64,000 nt of DNA from Legionella fallonii LLAP-10 (lineage in GTDB: Bacteria > Pseudomonadota > Gammaproteobacteria > Legionellales > Legionellaceae), in contig NZ_LN614827.1 in assembly GCF_000953135.1 (NCBI RefSeq), forward strand, positions 1,393,001 to 1,457,000, read 5' to 3'. Numbering within the stretch: the stretch's first letter is position 1; every line of letters starts with the position of its first letter. The notes beneath the pieces are model-generated. The model was not told the origin of the DNA, searched no databases, and saw only the letters and a list, made by a program, of their open reading frames with translations. Position numbers and translations under genes: made by a program. Below are positions 1-9,101 of this stretch, in pieces.

Positions 1-102
1 ACTGTTTAAAAACTTGTTACCAGCGAAAGAGGATTATAGAAGGGGAGTAACCCATGTATTAGACGACACAAATAGCTACTAGCAACAAGAGCCGCGGGAA
101 GT

Positions 103-837
103 TTATTGATCATTGGGATCATCTGCTGAATCAACGACCACTCTAGTTCCCCTCATCCCGCCGCCGGGAACATCAACAAACTCTTCATTAAGCCAACGTG
201 CGTCTTCAATAAACATCCTAACACAGCCGTGACTTGCCCTATAGCCAGGAACTTCATAGCTACCATGTAGTGCATATCCTCTGAAAAAATGCATACAGTA
301 TGGCATTAGTGCACCGCCACTTTCACCATTAGATCTTCGTGGGAATACTGTAGAAACACAATCAATATCTTGTTTTCTTATAACGCGAAATGAGCCTGTT
401 GGTGTACCGCAACCGCCAGTAACATTACATTTCCCTATCCCCGATGAAATTGGCCCCCACCAGAGTAGTTCACCATCTTCATCATAGGCTCCCCATGCTA
501 ATTTTTTTTGACTGACGTAAATTGTTTTTTCACCGCTTGATTCTATATATCGAGGAAAAGGAGAGACATCGTAAATGGTGATGCGGTCAATGTTTTTAGG
601 CACGGCTATAGTCATTCCTTGGCGCAAACTGATATTCATGCGGTTAACCCGTTTGACAATGTCCCGTTCTTCAACATTAGGAAAAAGACTATCCCAGGAC
701 TCGCCTTGTTTAATTTTCATGCAAAAATAATCTGTTGTATCACATAATGTTTCACCAAATCTTTTATAAGCAAAGCTTAAAGAGTTTGCTAACATGAAAT
801 ACAACAAAATAATTATTGATATCATAAATTTTTTCAT
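103..837 (-). CDS. L,D-transpeptidase (YkuD fold), EnhA-like, secreted
   Basis: The product is 244 residues. It has a signal peptide (MKKFMISIIILLYFMLA start), then a LysM-like segment (about residues 45-80: GESWDSLF, NRMNISLRQGM, AVP), then a YkuD catalytic domain ending in the hallmark HGSYEVP and SHGCVRM motifs with the nucleophilic Cys. YkuD enzymes form 3-3 cross-links in peptidoglycan or attach lipoproteins to it, in the periplasm. A longer frame begins at a TTG (879), but it would put 14 polar residues before the signal peptide, so the ATG at 837 is preferred although no good Shine-Dalgarno (SD) precedes it. It resembles the gene at 55956-56432 around the catalytic motif. Legionella calls such proteins EnhA (enhanced entry); that name is from memory and the role in entry is not visible here. 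Confidence 0.88.
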   Translation of the reverse strand: MKKFMISIIILLYFMLANSLSFAYKRFGETLCDTTDYFCMKIKQGESWDSLFPNVEERDIVKRVNRMNISLRQGMTIAVPKNIDRITIYDVSPFPRYIESSGEKTIYVSQKKLAWGAYDEDGELLWWGPISSGIGKCNVTGGCGTPTGSFRVIRKQDIDCVSTVFPRRSNGESGGALMPYCMHFFRGYALHGSYEVPGYRASHGCVRMFIEDARWLNEEFVDVPGGGMRGTRVVVDSADDPNDQ

Positions 838-969
838 AATGATTTCAATTGAGGTTCGTTGTATCTTAATTAGCGGCAAGTTAAAAAATAACTTTACACT
901 TATAATGCAACGCTATTGTAATTAGTCATATCAAGCTACCCCGAGAGAAATTTCGTAAGGGCTCCTGTC

Positions 970-1096
970 GTGTCAATTTAAGAGATGTTGCCTGGGTGAA
1001 GGTACAGCCGTAACCCAGGGGCATAACCTGATGCGATCCTTGATCTTGGATTACGCTTTGCTCCATCCAAGTTACAATTTTCTCTTAAGTTGACAC
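970..1096. mobile_element. MITE-like element, 127 bp, with 16-bp terminal inverted repeats
   Basis: The ends 970-985 (GTGTCAATTTAAGAGA) and 1081-1096 are inverted repeats matching at 15 of 16 positions. Inside lie two imperfectly inverted halves: a GTTGCCTGGGTGAAGG type segment near 988 and the reverse complement of a GTAACTTGGATGGAG type segment near 1045-1075. The inner motif (TGGATG...GCGTAATCC) recurs at 31690-31780. There is no coding capacity. The nested inverted repeats suggest a non-autonomous mobile or repetitive palindromic element. It fills most of the gap 838-1211; the remainder holds only the hairpin at 1155-1183. Confidence 0.6.
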
Positions 1097-1154
1097 TATT
1101 AAGTGTTCATGTAATGGCGATAGCTTAATCAGTAGGTCAGGTCTAAGTAACCTG

Positions 1155-1183
1155 TCTAGCTTTGATGCTACATCAAAGCTAGA
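1155..1183. terminator. Perfect 13-bp hairpin downstream of fliS
   Basis: The arms 1155-1167 and 1171-1183 (TCTAGCTTTGATG and its exact complement) enclose a 3-nt loop, about 30 bp past the fliS stop. No T-run follows on the minus strand, so it is a 3'-end hairpin or transcript-stabilising structure rather than a textbook rho-independent terminator. Confidence 0.5.
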
Positions 1184-1211
1184 TGTGATTTGGCATTTTA
1201 ATATCTTTCTA

Positions 1212-1628
1212 CTATTTTGAGTTTGTCTCTGTTTGGCCTTGTGTCGAACCGATAGATTGCCAGGCTTGATGAACTTGAGCTAATAATAAATTAGACTCAG
1301 CTAATAGGTTTTCGTCATTTTTTAAGTTGGCTTTTAGCAGTAGGGTCTGAATGTAGTCATATAACTTCAATAAATTCGATGCAATTTCTCCACCGTCTTC
1401 GTGATTGAGGCTTGATTTTAATCCCTCAATAATGCTCAATGCTTTACCTATATGCTCCCCTTTTTCTTTTATTTGTTTGCGTTGAATGTTACCTTGGGCT
1501 GTAGCGATATGGGTTCTTGCTCCTTGTAGCAGTAAGTCAATCAGTTCATGAGGTGACGCCGTGTCAACGCGAGTTTGTAATTCTATTGATTTATATTGAT
1601 TTAGAACATTTTTGTATGGATTTTTCAT
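1212..1628 (-). CDS. fliS: FliS, flagellin export chaperone
   Basis: The product is 138 residues, usual for FliS. It is all-helical, with the N-terminal pattern YKSIELQTRVDTASPHELID and the central helix LLLQGARTHIATAQ typical of the family. FliS binds the disordered C-terminus of flagellin in the cytoplasm, prevents premature polymerisation and delivers it to the flagellar export gate. It lies 15 bp downstream of fliD on the same strand, within flaA-flaG-fliD-fliS order, which supports the assignment. It ends in a Gln/Thr-rich tail of no known role. Confidence 0.93.
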   Translation of the reverse strand: MKNPYKNVLNQYKSIELQTRVDTASPHELIDLLLQGARTHIATAQGNIQRKQIKEKGEHIGKALSIIEGLKSSLNHEDGGEIASNLLKLYDYIQTLLLKANLKNDENLLAESNLLLAQVHQAWQSIGSTQGQTETNSK

Positions 1629-1643
1629 AAAATTAATCTCTTA

Positions 1644-3287
1644 TTATTTTACTTTTAACTTTGGTAAGGTGTCCATTAGTTGGGTAAGAGCACTACTCAC
1701 TGATTGTAAGTCACTAATCAACAGATCTAGTGCTTGGAACTGACGCAAATATCTTTTTTCAACTTGTTCTTTACGCATATCAATTTTTTCTTGCGTTTTG
1801 GTTAATTTATCTACCTCTTTATCTAATGATGTATTTCTTTGCGTTAAATCTCCTTTTTTACTATCCATATATGAATCTATTAACTGATCCAATAAAACAG
1901 CTATCCCATCAGTAACAATGATATTTCCTCGAAGACCAGATGAGCCACCCGCTACATCTAAGGTTAAAGATGCAAGTACATCACTACCGTGTAACGTCTG
2001 ACCATCACCTGACGTTGCGGCATAGGGACCTATAGTTCCTGACATGCTCACCCCAGGGGCAAACTCTGTTAGATCAATAGCATAGGTTCCTGCTGGTACT
2101 TTATTACCTACGGCTTGGACACTAATCGCACTATCAGTTGCAGTAGCCGTTTTAGCAAATAATGCTCCAATTTCATTGTAATTTTTTGATAAGGCTTGCT
2201 TAAACATGTCTTGGTTGATTTCAAGCAGCCCCTGTTTATTTGTTTTAATTCCCAGATCAGCCAGTGATTGAATGGACTTATTACCATTATTTAACGGAGC
2301 GGTAGCCCACCGAGTTAAATTGAGTTTTAATTTTCTAAATTGCGGATCGCCTTGGAATACGCCCCTTTGTTCCGTTTCACGGTTATATCCCGTTAAATTA
2401 GTTAAAAAAGTAATCGTGTCATTATATTTTTTGACAAACTCGTTAATCAGGTTAGTTAATTGATCCTGATTATCGTCAATAGTCATGGAAATCGTACTGC
2501 CTTCCGTAGCTCCCGTTAAATTAAGGGTTACCCCATTAATAACATTTTCTAGCTGATTGCTATTTTGACTTATGGTTAATCCATTAAGAAGGATTGTACT
2601 ATTTTGAGCAGCCATAGTTTGAGTTAAAGAGTTAACCCCAGTTGTTGGGTCATAATTTAATGCGGTTATATCTCCGCTAATTTGCATGGAATAGGCTTCG
2701 CCGGTTTCCTTGGAGCTTAAAGTTAATCTTGCTCCCTGACTGTCATCTACTACGGTGGCTATAACGCCTGAGTTTGAGTTATTAATAGCATCACAAACAG
2801 CACTAAGACTATTATTATCTTCTGAGATATTAATTGTAAGTGATGTGGCATCTTGATTGGGAGTAAATGTACTGTTATCTGAACTGTAAGTGCCGAAATT
2901 GATGGTCATCGTTCCATAAGAACCAATGCTCATAGCATCGTTAGCAAAATATCCGGTTGCCAGTGTTTGCTGTTGTGCTAGATTTTGGACTGCAATTTGA
3001 TAAGTTCCTTTTATTGCATCATTAGTAAGCGTTGCAGTGAGATATCCTTGTTCACTTAATGTAAATTTTTTTGTATAGAATTTATCGATGTCGGATAAGG
3101 TATGTAGGGTTTCTTGTAGGCTAGATAATGAACTTTTTAGCTGTCCCACCGCGGATAGCTCTGTATTAACGCTTTCTAGTTTCTTGTCATGTTTTGATTG
3201 AGCTGGTGTAATGTCGGCTTTTACTAAAGCCTCAACAATAGCTTTAACATCAAGACCTGAGCCAATGCCTGGAGATGATAAACCCAT
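1644..3287 (-). CDS. fliD: FliD, flagellar filament cap (hook-associated protein 2)
   Basis: The product is 547 residues. The N-terminus MGLSSPGIGSGLDVKAIVEA is the conserved FliD start, followed by the FliD_N domain (to about residue 105), a variable Ser/Thr/Asn-rich exposed region, and FliD_C (about 240-535) ending in a coiled coil (SLDKEVDKLTKTQEKIDMRK). The cap sits at the filament tip and folds incoming flagellin subunits. It is cotranscribed with fliS downstream and probably flaG upstream, although 113 bp separate it from flaG. Confidence 0.95.
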   Translation of the reverse strand: MGLSSPGIGSGLDVKAIVEALVKADITPAQSKHDKKLESVNTELSAVGQLKSSLSSLQETLHTLSDIDKFYTKKFTLSEQGYLTATLTNDAIKGTYQIAVQNLAQQQTLATGYFANDAMSIGSYGTMTINFGTYSSDNSTFTPNQDATSLTINISEDNNSLSAVCDAINNSNSGVIATVVDDSQGARLTLSSKETGEAYSMQISGDITALNYDPTTGVNSLTQTMAAQNSTILLNGLTISQNSNQLENVINGVTLNLTGATEGSTISMTIDDNQDQLTNLINEFVKKYNDTITFLTNLTGYNRETEQRGVFQGDPQFRKLKLNLTRWATAPLNNGNKSIQSLADLGIKTNKQGLLEINQDMFKQALSKNYNEIGALFAKTATATDSAISVQAVGNKVPAGTYAIDLTEFAPGVSMSGTIGPYAATSGDGQTLHGSDVLASLTLDVAGGSSGLRGNIIVTDGIAVLLDQLIDSYMDSKKGDLTQRNTSLDKEVDKLTKTQEKIDMRKEQVEKRYLRQFQALDLLISDLQSVSSALTQLMDTLPKLKVK

Positions 3288-3400
3288 AGTGTCCCTTATC
3301 TATGTGACTAAGACTTATGAGATTTGTTTGAGAGTCATTCTTCATAAGCCTGAATTTTGTTAACGGCGGTATTGTTATATTAAAAAAATAGTTTATTTCA

Positions 3401-3682
3401 TTAAACGTGCTTATCTATAGAACCATTAATAATATTATCTAGCAAGCTTAGTAAACGTAAATATTCATCAGACGGCATTTTCCGAATTACTTTATCGGAC
3501 AGTTTATCAGTAACAATGGTTTGAAGTAATCCCGTGGCGTTATCCAAAGTATGCTTGGTTTCTGCATCGGCATAATTATCAGGCAGATTGCTTCTATCTC
3601 TATTCTCAATAGTCTCATTAGCCAATTTCAATGAATCAGCTGGAATCATGGTATTAACAGATTGTAGAGGTTTTATATCCAT
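3401..3682 (-). CDS. flaG: FlaG family protein
   Basis: This is a 93-residue protein whose C-terminal third (KVIRKMPSDEYLRLLSLLDN) matches the FlaG signature (VVRQIPSEE type). The N-terminal part is polar and less conserved. FlaG is associated with control of filament length in other bacteria; its exact action is poorly known. It lies between flaA and fliD, the usual location. An SD-like AAGGAGT (minus strand, about 3687-3693) precedes the ATG. A hairpin (3693-3722) abuts the SD and may affect translation. Confidence 0.85.
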   Translation of the reverse strand: MDIKPLQSVNTMIPADSLKLANETIENRDRSNLPDNYADAETKHTLDNATGLLQTIVTDKLSDKVIRKMPSDEYLRLLSLLDNIINGSIDKHV

Positions 3683-3692
3683 TCTTACTCCT

Positions 3693-3722
3693 TTTATATC
3701 CTACAATATAATAGGATATAAA
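3693..3722. promoter_or_regulatory. Inverted repeat next to the flaG ribosome-binding site
   Basis: The arms 3693-3703 and 3712-3722 form an A/T-rich 11-bp perfect stem with an 8-nt loop. On the minus-strand transcript it lies just 5' of the flaG SD, touching its first bases. It is either a second processing or termination hairpin after flaA or a translational modulator. No promoter consensus for flaG was seen in the 82-bp flaA-flaG gap. Confidence 0.35.
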
Positions 3723-3724
3723 TG

Positions 3725-3756
3725 AAACACAGTGCAGTAGTTGCTGCACTGTGTTT
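3725..3756. terminator. Hairpin after flaA (13-bp perfect stem)
   Basis: AAACACAGTGCAG (3725-3737) and its exact complement (3744-3756) flank a 6-nt loop, 8 bp past the flaA stop. The minus-strand 3' side reads CATTTATAT rather than a true T-run. It probably ends or stabilises the abundant flaA transcript and allows some read-through into flaG-fliD-fliS. Confidence 0.6.
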
Positions 3757-3764
3757 GTTACTTA

Positions 3765-5204
3765 CTAATGACCTAGTAAGGAAAGAACAGATTGTGGCAA
3801 GCTGTTTGCTTGAGCCAGCATCGCTGTTCCTGCCTGTTGTAGGATTTGGTTTTTAGTTAAATTTGCTGTTTCAGCAGCATAATCAGCGTCTTGAATTTGA
3901 CTTCGAGCAGCGGATAAGTTGTCTGATACGTTTTGTAGGTTAGATATAGTAAAATCGAGGCGGTTTTCTATAGCACCGATTGCAGCTCGACTTGAGTCAA
4001 CACTGTCAATTGCTGAGTCAATTCGTTGGATAGCGGTTTGTGCTCCAGCGGCTGTACTCACATCAATTGAATTGATACCAAGCGAGTCTTTAGCAATGAA
4101 TGAACTGAGACCATCATTAGCCACAGTCCCACCTATAGCTATAGATTCTGTAGCACTTAGTGTTAGTTGGCCGCGGAGTGGGGTTGTGGCTGGGTCAAAG
4201 GCACCTCCTGTTATAGAAATACCATCTGTACCAGATACAAAGTTAGTCCCACTTTCAGAAACACTGATGTTTCGTCCATCAGCCGCCGTTAATGTGATAC
4301 TGCCTCCATCGAGAGAAGCGACAACACCAGTTTGAGTAGAAACTGTGTTAATAGCATCTCTTAATGCAACATTACTAAGACCATTGGTAACTGACTGGCC
4401 ATTGAATACTTCAACTCCATTAAGCGTTAAATTATAAGTATCTGTTGCGCCACCATGACCAATAGTTCCAACAGCTTGAGTACCTTCTGTAGACGCGGTA
4501 ACAGATAGCCCGGTAATTCCAGCCTCATTGATGGCCGCGGCTTTAGCATAAGCGGAAGTTGCATCTTGTCCATTGGCTGCACCAGCATAACTAGCTGAAC
4601 TGTCAATTGACACTGTTGCACCGTTTCCTACTGCGATAGTAAGGTCTGTTGTTGCGAGGGCACTTACCTGAGTACCTGTTTGAGACGCGATTCCACCGAT
4701 AGCAGAGGATTGAACGTTGCCAATACTAAAGGTAATTGTTTGGTTGGCGTTAGCTCCTACTTGGAAACTAGCATTAGTGAAAGAGCCATCTAGAATTCTT
4801 TGATCGTTAAATTGTGTATCAAAAGCAACTCGATCTAGTTCATTTTGTAGCTGGCCAATTTCATCTTGGATAGATTGTCTATCGCTTGAGTTATTTGTGG
4901 CATTTGCTGATTGCACTGCAAGTTCACGCATACGTTGCAGGATGTTGGTCGTTTCTTGCATCGCTCCTTCAGCAACTTGGGCGAGAGAAATACCATCATT
5001 AGCATTTCTAACCGCTTGGTTCATACCTCGAATTTGTGCCGTCATTCGTTCTGAAATAGACAAACCCGCAGCATCATCTTGAGCACTATTAATTCTTAAG
5101 CCAGATGATAAACGCTGTATCGAGGTTTGCATCGCGCTCGCTGATCCATTTAAGTTACGCTGTGCAATAAGCGAAGTAACGTTTGTATTTATTACTTGTG
5201 ACAT
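3765..5204 (-). CDS. flaA: Flagellin
   Basis: The product is 479 residues with the conserved flagellin N-terminal D0/D1 region (residues 1-140: [31 protein letters not shown]) and C-terminal D1/D0 region (about 390-479: [18 protein letters not shown], ending [11 protein letters not shown]). The middle (about 170-370) is a variable Ser/Thr/Ala-rich domain. It polymerises into the filament and in Legionella its C-terminus is sensed by host NAIP5/NLRC4. A strong SD (GAGGAG) lies 10 bp before the ATG, with a sigma-28 promoter further upstream. It heads the late flagellar cluster. Confidence 0.97.
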   Translation of the reverse strand: MSQVINTNVTSLIAQRNLNGSASAMQTSIQRLSSGLRINSAQDDAAGLSISERMTAQIRGMNQAVRNANDGISLAQVAEGAMQETTNILQRMRELAVQSANATNNSSDRQSIQDEIGQLQNELDRVAFDTQFNDQRILDGSFTNASFQVGANANQTITFSIGNVQSSAIGGIASQTGTQVSALATTDLTIAVGNGATVSIDSSASYAGAANGQDATSAYAKAAAINEAGITGLSVTASTEGTQAVGTIGHGGATDTYNLTLNGVEVFNGQSVTNGLSNVALRDAINTVSTQTGVVASLDGGSITLTAADGRNISVSESGTNFVSGTDGISITGGAFDPATTPLRGQLTLSATESIAIGGTVANDGLSSFIAKDSLGINSIDVSTAAGAQTAIQRIDSAIDSVDSSRAAIGAIENRLDFTISNLQNVSDNLSAARSQIQDADYAAETANLTKNQILQQAGTAMLAQANSLPQSVLSLLGH

Positions 5205-5292
5205 GATTTTAGTCTCCTCAGACCTGAATCCCTGGTTTGGGACATTAAGCTAGGTAAATTCTTTTTGAATGAATTTACCCTACCCAATGAAG

Positions 5293-5319
5293 TTATCGGA
5301 AAAGTGGAAAAAAACTTTA
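5293..5319 (-). promoter_or_regulatory. Sigma-28 (FliA) promoter of flaA
   Basis: On the minus strand the sequence reads TAAAGTTT (5319-5312), an 11-bp spacer, then TCCGATAA (5300-5293). The sigma-28 consensus is TAAAGTTT-N11-GCCGATAA, so 15 of 16 bases match at exact spacing. It lies about 90 bp upstream of the flaA ATG. The rest of the divergent flaA-accD gap (5320-5604) is A/T-rich; a TATACT near 5567 may serve accD, but no convincing -35 pairs with it. Confidence 0.85.
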
Positions 5320-5604
5320 GGGCTTTAAGCGTTTTTTTTGAAAAAAAGATAAAAATTGATTAGTAGAATCATTGTGTTATATAAAAGTGCAGTATGGATT
5401 AAAATGCCGCGATTATGCTGGTTTATGCATTTAATTGGCCTATTTTTAGCTAAGTGTGCATTTGATTGTCATTCTTTGTTGTACTTTAAACTACAGTGAA
5501 ATGCTTTAAATAAATTACTCTGGTTTATCTATAGAATAGAGATATTATGAATATATTTATTTCGGTGTATACTATAAACCGATTTTACATATAGGTTCTA
5601 ATTT

Positions 5605-6489
5605 ATGAGCTGGTTTAAAAAACTATTACCATCAAGAATAAGGACAGAAACCTCACAGAAAAAAGGCGTGCCTGAGGGGTTGTGGGTTAAGTGTTTAGGG
5701 TGTAATGAGGTTCTTTATAGCACTGAATTAACAAAAAATTTAATGGTTTGTCCATCATGCAATTTTCATCATCGCATATCTGCTCGTGTCAGAATAGCTC
5801 AATTTCTTGATGAAGGTGGTCAAGAAGAAATCGCAGCAAATTTAGAGCCTCAAGATAGATTAAAATTTAGAGATTCGAAAAAATATAAAGACAGAATATC
5901 ACAAGCACAGAAAGCGACTGGAGAAAAAGAAGCTTTAATTGTGGTTAAGGGAACTTTGTCTCAACAACCGATTATTGCCGGTGCATTTGAATTCAATTTC
6001 ATGGGTGGTTCCATGGGAGCTACTGTAGGCGAAAAGTTTGTACGTGCGGTCAATGTGGCTGTAGCAGAAAATCGGCCCTACGTTTGTTTTACTGCTAGTG
6101 GCGGTGCCCGGATGCAAGAGGGATTGTTTTCTTTGATGCAAATGGCCAAAACCTCCGCAGCTCTTGCTAAGTTTGCTGAAACAGGCCTTCCTTTTATTGT
6201 TGTCTTAACCGATCCTACTATGGGAGGCGTTTCCGCTAGTTTTGCTAGTCTTGGTGATGTCATTATCGCTGAACCCAATGCATTGATTGGTTTCGCTGGT
6301 CCACGAGTAATTGAGCAAACAGTACGCCAGACCTTACCTGAAGGATTTCAGCGTAGTGAGTTTTTATTAGAGCACGGTCATATTGATATGATAGTTGAAC
6401 GTAAATTTCTTCGTTCTACAATCTCTGAGTTAATATCTAAGTTAACCCATCAGGGTACGGAGAGTTTTTTTGCAAAAAGCATGGACTAA
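5605..6489 (+). CDS. accD: Acetyl-CoA carboxylase carboxyltransferase subunit beta
   Basis: The product is 294 residues. The N-terminal zinc ribbon ([10 protein letters not shown] and VCPSCNFHH, four Cys) is followed by a crotonase-fold carboxyltransferase domain ([32 protein letters not shown]). With AccA it moves the carboxyl group from biotinylated AccB to acetyl-CoA, giving malonyl-CoA for fatty acid synthesis. It begins a plus-strand run accD-folC-dedD-cvpA, the same order as in E. coli and relatives. Its 3' end overlaps the folC start by 20 bp. Confidence 0.97.
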   Translation: MSWFKKLLPSRIRTETSQKKGVPEGLWVKCLGCNEVLYSTELTKNLMVCPSCNFHHRISARVRIAQFLDEGGQEEIAANLEPQDRLKFRDSKKYKDRISQAQKATGEKEALIVVKGTLSQQPIIAGAFEFNFMGGSMGATVGEKFVRAVNVAVAENRPYVCFTASGGARMQEGLFSLMQMAKTSAALAKFAETGLPFIVVLTDPTMGGVSASFASLGDVIIAEPNALIGFAGPRVIEQTVRQTLPEGFQRSEFLLEHGHIDMIVERKFLRSTISELISKLTHQGTESFFAKSMD

Positions 6490-7756
6490 ATGGAGCCTAA
6501 ATCAATGGCTAACCGATCTAGAACATCGACATGCTCAGGAAGTCCAATTGGGGCTAGAGCGAATATTCGAAGTTGCGAAAAAAATCAATGTTCACGTCCC
6601 TGAATGTAAAGTAATTACCGTTGCAGGCACTAATGGTAAAGGATCAACCGTTAGTGCTTTAGAAATGATTTATCATACTGCGGGATACAAAGTAGGTACT
6701 TATACCTCTCCTCATTTAATCCATTTTAATGAGCGCATTCGTGTCAATCTAAATCCCATTTCCGATGAGGATTTATGTCAAGCCTTTTCTTTTATTGAAG
6801 AGGCTCGAGAGCAAACTCCTCTTACTTATTTTGAAATGACTACTCTTGCTGCATTGTTGTATTTTAAACAGCAAAATTTAGACATCATTATTCTTGAGGT
6901 GGGGTTAGGAGGGCGTTTGGATGCAACTAATATCATTAATGCAGATTTATCAATTATCACTACTATAGACTTTGATCATCAGCATTTTTTAGGTGATACG
7001 CTTGAGGCTATTGGCAAAGAAAAAGCAGGGATCTTACGCCAAGGTAAGCCATTTATTTATGCAGATAATAATCCACCACTCAGTATTATTAATAGGGCAC
7101 GCGCGTTAGCTGCTCCAAGCTATTTTTTTGGATCAGATTTTTCTGTTCGGGAGCACGGCGATGAGTGGGAGTTTTGCAGCGGGTCAAGAAATATAAAGAA
7201 ATTGCCTAAACCACGAATACAATTAAAATCTGCGTCAGCAGCGATAATGGCCTCTATCTTATTACAACAAGATCTTCCATTAGCTGAAGAACATTTTTAC
7301 GTCGCTTTAGATAGAGTGTGTCTTCCGGGTAGATTACAATATCAACAAGATATCATCAGCATTTTATATGATGTCGCCCATAATGCGCAATCAGCGAGAT
7401 TACTGGCTGAGGCTATCAAAAAAATAGAGGGAGGAGGTCGTGTACACGCTGTTTTTTCTGCTTTAAAAGATAAGGATATTTTAGGTCTAATTGTTCCATT
7501 AAGGGATTGTGTCGATCTATGGTACCCAGCTGAATTGGATAATAAACGCGCTTCTAGTGCTGAGCTATTACTTGCTCGATTTGTAGATGCAGAAATATTT
7601 GTGGACATCTGTTATACTAATCCTTTTATTGCTTTTCAAGCCGCTTTAGATCATGCTGTGGCTGGAGACTTAATTGTGGTTTATGGGTCATTTTTTACGG
7701 TAGGTCATGTATTGACTGCCCAACATAACATCTTGGAGCAAAAGGGGATTTTATGA
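6470..7756 (+). CDS. folC: Dihydrofolate synthase / folylpolyglutamate synthase
   Basis: The product is 428 residues of the Mur-ligase fold: P-loop [14 protein letters not shown] (about 52-65), then [19 protein letters not shown] and FDHQHFLG motifs. It adds glutamate to dihydropteroate and to folates using ATP. The start is a TTG inside the accD end; an SD-like ACGGAGAG lies just upstream and no ATG occurs before the conserved WSLNQWL segment, so TTG is accepted. It overlaps the next gene by ATGA, which suggests translational coupling. Confidence 0.94.
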   Translation: MQKAWTKWSLNQWLTDLEHRHAQEVQLGLERIFEVAKKINVHVPECKVITVAGTNGKGSTVSALEMIYHTAGYKVGTYTSPHLIHFNERIRVNLNPISDEDLCQAFSFIEEAREQTPLTYFEMTTLAALLYFKQQNLDIIILEVGLGGRLDATNIINADLSIITTIDFDHQHFLGDTLEAIGKEKAGILRQGKPFIYADNNPPLSIINRARALAAPSYFFGSDFSVREHGDEWEFCSGSRNIKKLPKPRIQLKSASAAIMASILLQQDLPLAEEHFYVALDRVCLPGRLQYQQDIISILYDVAHNAQSARLLAEAIKKIEGGGRVHAVFSALKDKDILGLIVPLRDCVDLWYPAELDNKRASSAELLLARFVDAEIFVDICYTNPFIAFQAALDHAVAGDLIVVYGSFFTVGHVLTAQHNILEQKGIL

Positions 7757-8565
7757 AACTGGAAATGGATGAGAAACTGAAACACCGCTTAATTGGATTA
7801 GCTGTTATTATTTCTTTGGGGGCAATTTTTGCACCTGCAATGATGAAAAAATCGAGTCAGAGTCTTGACCATAATATGAGTGTCAATATCAAGTTGCCGC
7901 AAAAGCCTATCGCTCCTGATGTGGTATTAAGTGATGAAAAAGAAATGTTTAAAACAATTAAAGTAGCTAAGGTTGAAATTCAACCCGTGCCTGAAGGACG
8001 GCAGCTAACTGAAATGGTAAAAGCAGAACCTGTTCGCTCTGCGACTTTTAAAGACAAGCAAGCTGAGGAAATAGCTAAAGCTGTTGAATCGGAAATTAAG
8101 GCTGAGCCTGTTCATCTTGCTTTAAATGAAGCGGCCAATCATACTGCAAAAAAAATAATTAAAACTGCAAGAGTTCAATCTATTGCACAATCTATGCCTG
8201 CTAAACAGCCTATAAAAGTTGCTACGATCGTTAGACCGTCTTCTAAGCAGCCTACAAAGATATCTCGTCCTGTAGTTAATAAGCAAATAGCTAGAGTCAA
8301 TAAAAAGACAGTAACCAAAAAAGATATATATGCAGTTCAATTAGCCTCTTTTTCTCAATTAGCTAATGCCCAAGCTTTAATTAATAAATTACGTGTAAAA
8401 GGGTATAAAGCAAATTTTGTTAAAATTCCTACTGGACAAGGCAACGCTGTTTATAAGGTATATGTAGGGCACTCACCACGTAAAACAGATGTTTTGAGAC
8501 TAAAAACTCAATTAGCTAGCGCAATGCAATTAAACGGTTTTGTCGTAAATACTGGAGTTAGTTAA
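7753..8565 (+). CDS. dedD: SPOR-domain membrane protein, DedD-like
   Basis: The product is 270 residues. It has a short cytoplasmic N-terminus (DEKLKHRLIG), one membrane helix (LAVIISLGAIFAPAMM, about 12-28), a long Lys/Pro/Ala-rich periplasmic linker, and a C-terminal SPOR domain (about 192-268: YAVQLASFSQLANAQ, YKVYVGH). SPOR domains bind denuded glycan strands at the division septum. Position directly after folC and before cvpA is the conserved dedD context, although the linker itself is not conserved. Confidence 0.82.
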   Translation: MKLEMDEKLKHRLIGLAVIISLGAIFAPAMMKKSSQSLDHNMSVNIKLPQKPIAPDVVLSDEKEMFKTIKVAKVEIQPVPEGRQLTEMVKAEPVRSATFKDKQAEEIAKAVESEIKAEPVHLALNEAANHTAKKIIKTARVQSIAQSMPAKQPIKVATIVRPSSKQPTKISRPVVNKQIARVNKKTVTKKDIYAVQLASFSQLANAQALINKLRVKGYKANFVKIPTGQGNAVYKVYVGHSPRKTDVLRLKTQLASAMQLNGFVVNTGVS

Positions 8566-8567
8566 TT

Positions 8568-9101
8568 ATGCAATTGCAATGGATTGATATAGCGATTATT
8601 GCTGTTATTGGTTTGTCTGTATTAACTGGTTTATTTAGAGGCTTCGTAAAAGAGCTTGTAGCCTTGTGTGTGTGGGTATTGGCTATATGGTTAGCTTTTA
8701 ATTACAGTCAGAGTTTGGATCCGTGGTTATCCTCTTATATTAAAGAAGCGTCCGCTCGTACTGCAGTAGGATTTATTATCATTCTATTTGCTACGTTGCT
8801 TGTTGGTGGCGTAGTTAATGCTTTATTGAGTTTTATTTTAAAACGTGCCGGTTTAAGTGGTACAGATAAAACTTTAGGTATGCTTTTTGGTTTTATTCGC
8901 GGGGTTTTTATTATTGCTCTTATTATGTTAGCAGTTCGAATGACCTCCTTGCCTTATCAACAATATTCCAAAGATTCGATGCTATATGCACGTTTTGATC
9001 CGGTCGTTGACTTGCTTTATGCTCATCTACCTGAGTTTATAAAGCAAATGAAGGCAGTGGATAAAACTGAAAATGTTATTGATACAATCCCTGTTGTTTA
9101 A
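8568..9101 (+). CDS. cvpA: CvpA family inner-membrane protein
   Basis: The product is 177 residues with four predicted membrane helices. The conserved N-terminal pattern is WIDIAIIAVIGLSVLTGLFRG followed by FVKE and, in the third segment, GLSGTDKTLGMLFGFIRG. CvpA was named for colicin V export and is linked to envelope stress tolerance; the molecular function is unsettled. It is 2 bp after dedD and ends the operon. Its last 26 bp overlap the 3' end of nadD on the other strand, so the two operons converge with shared coding sequence. Confidence 0.92.
   Translation: MQLQWIDIAIIAVIGLSVLTGLFRGFVKELVALCVWVLAIWLAFNYSQSLDPWLSSYIKEASARTAVGFIIILFATLLVGGVVNALLSFILKRAGLSGTDKTLGMLFGFIRGVFIIALIMLAVRMTSLPYQQYSKDSMLYARFDPVVDLLYAHLPEFIKQMKAVDKTENVIDTIPVV

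Noticed and set aside
1..102. Window start before the first gene
   Set aside because: An ATG with an AGGGGAG-like SD (about 54) is followed at once by a stop; nothing else was seen.
3919..4335. 138-codon ORF opposite flaA
   Set aside because: It is a shadow of the flagellin variable region in another frame; low-complexity, no SD, no family resemblance.
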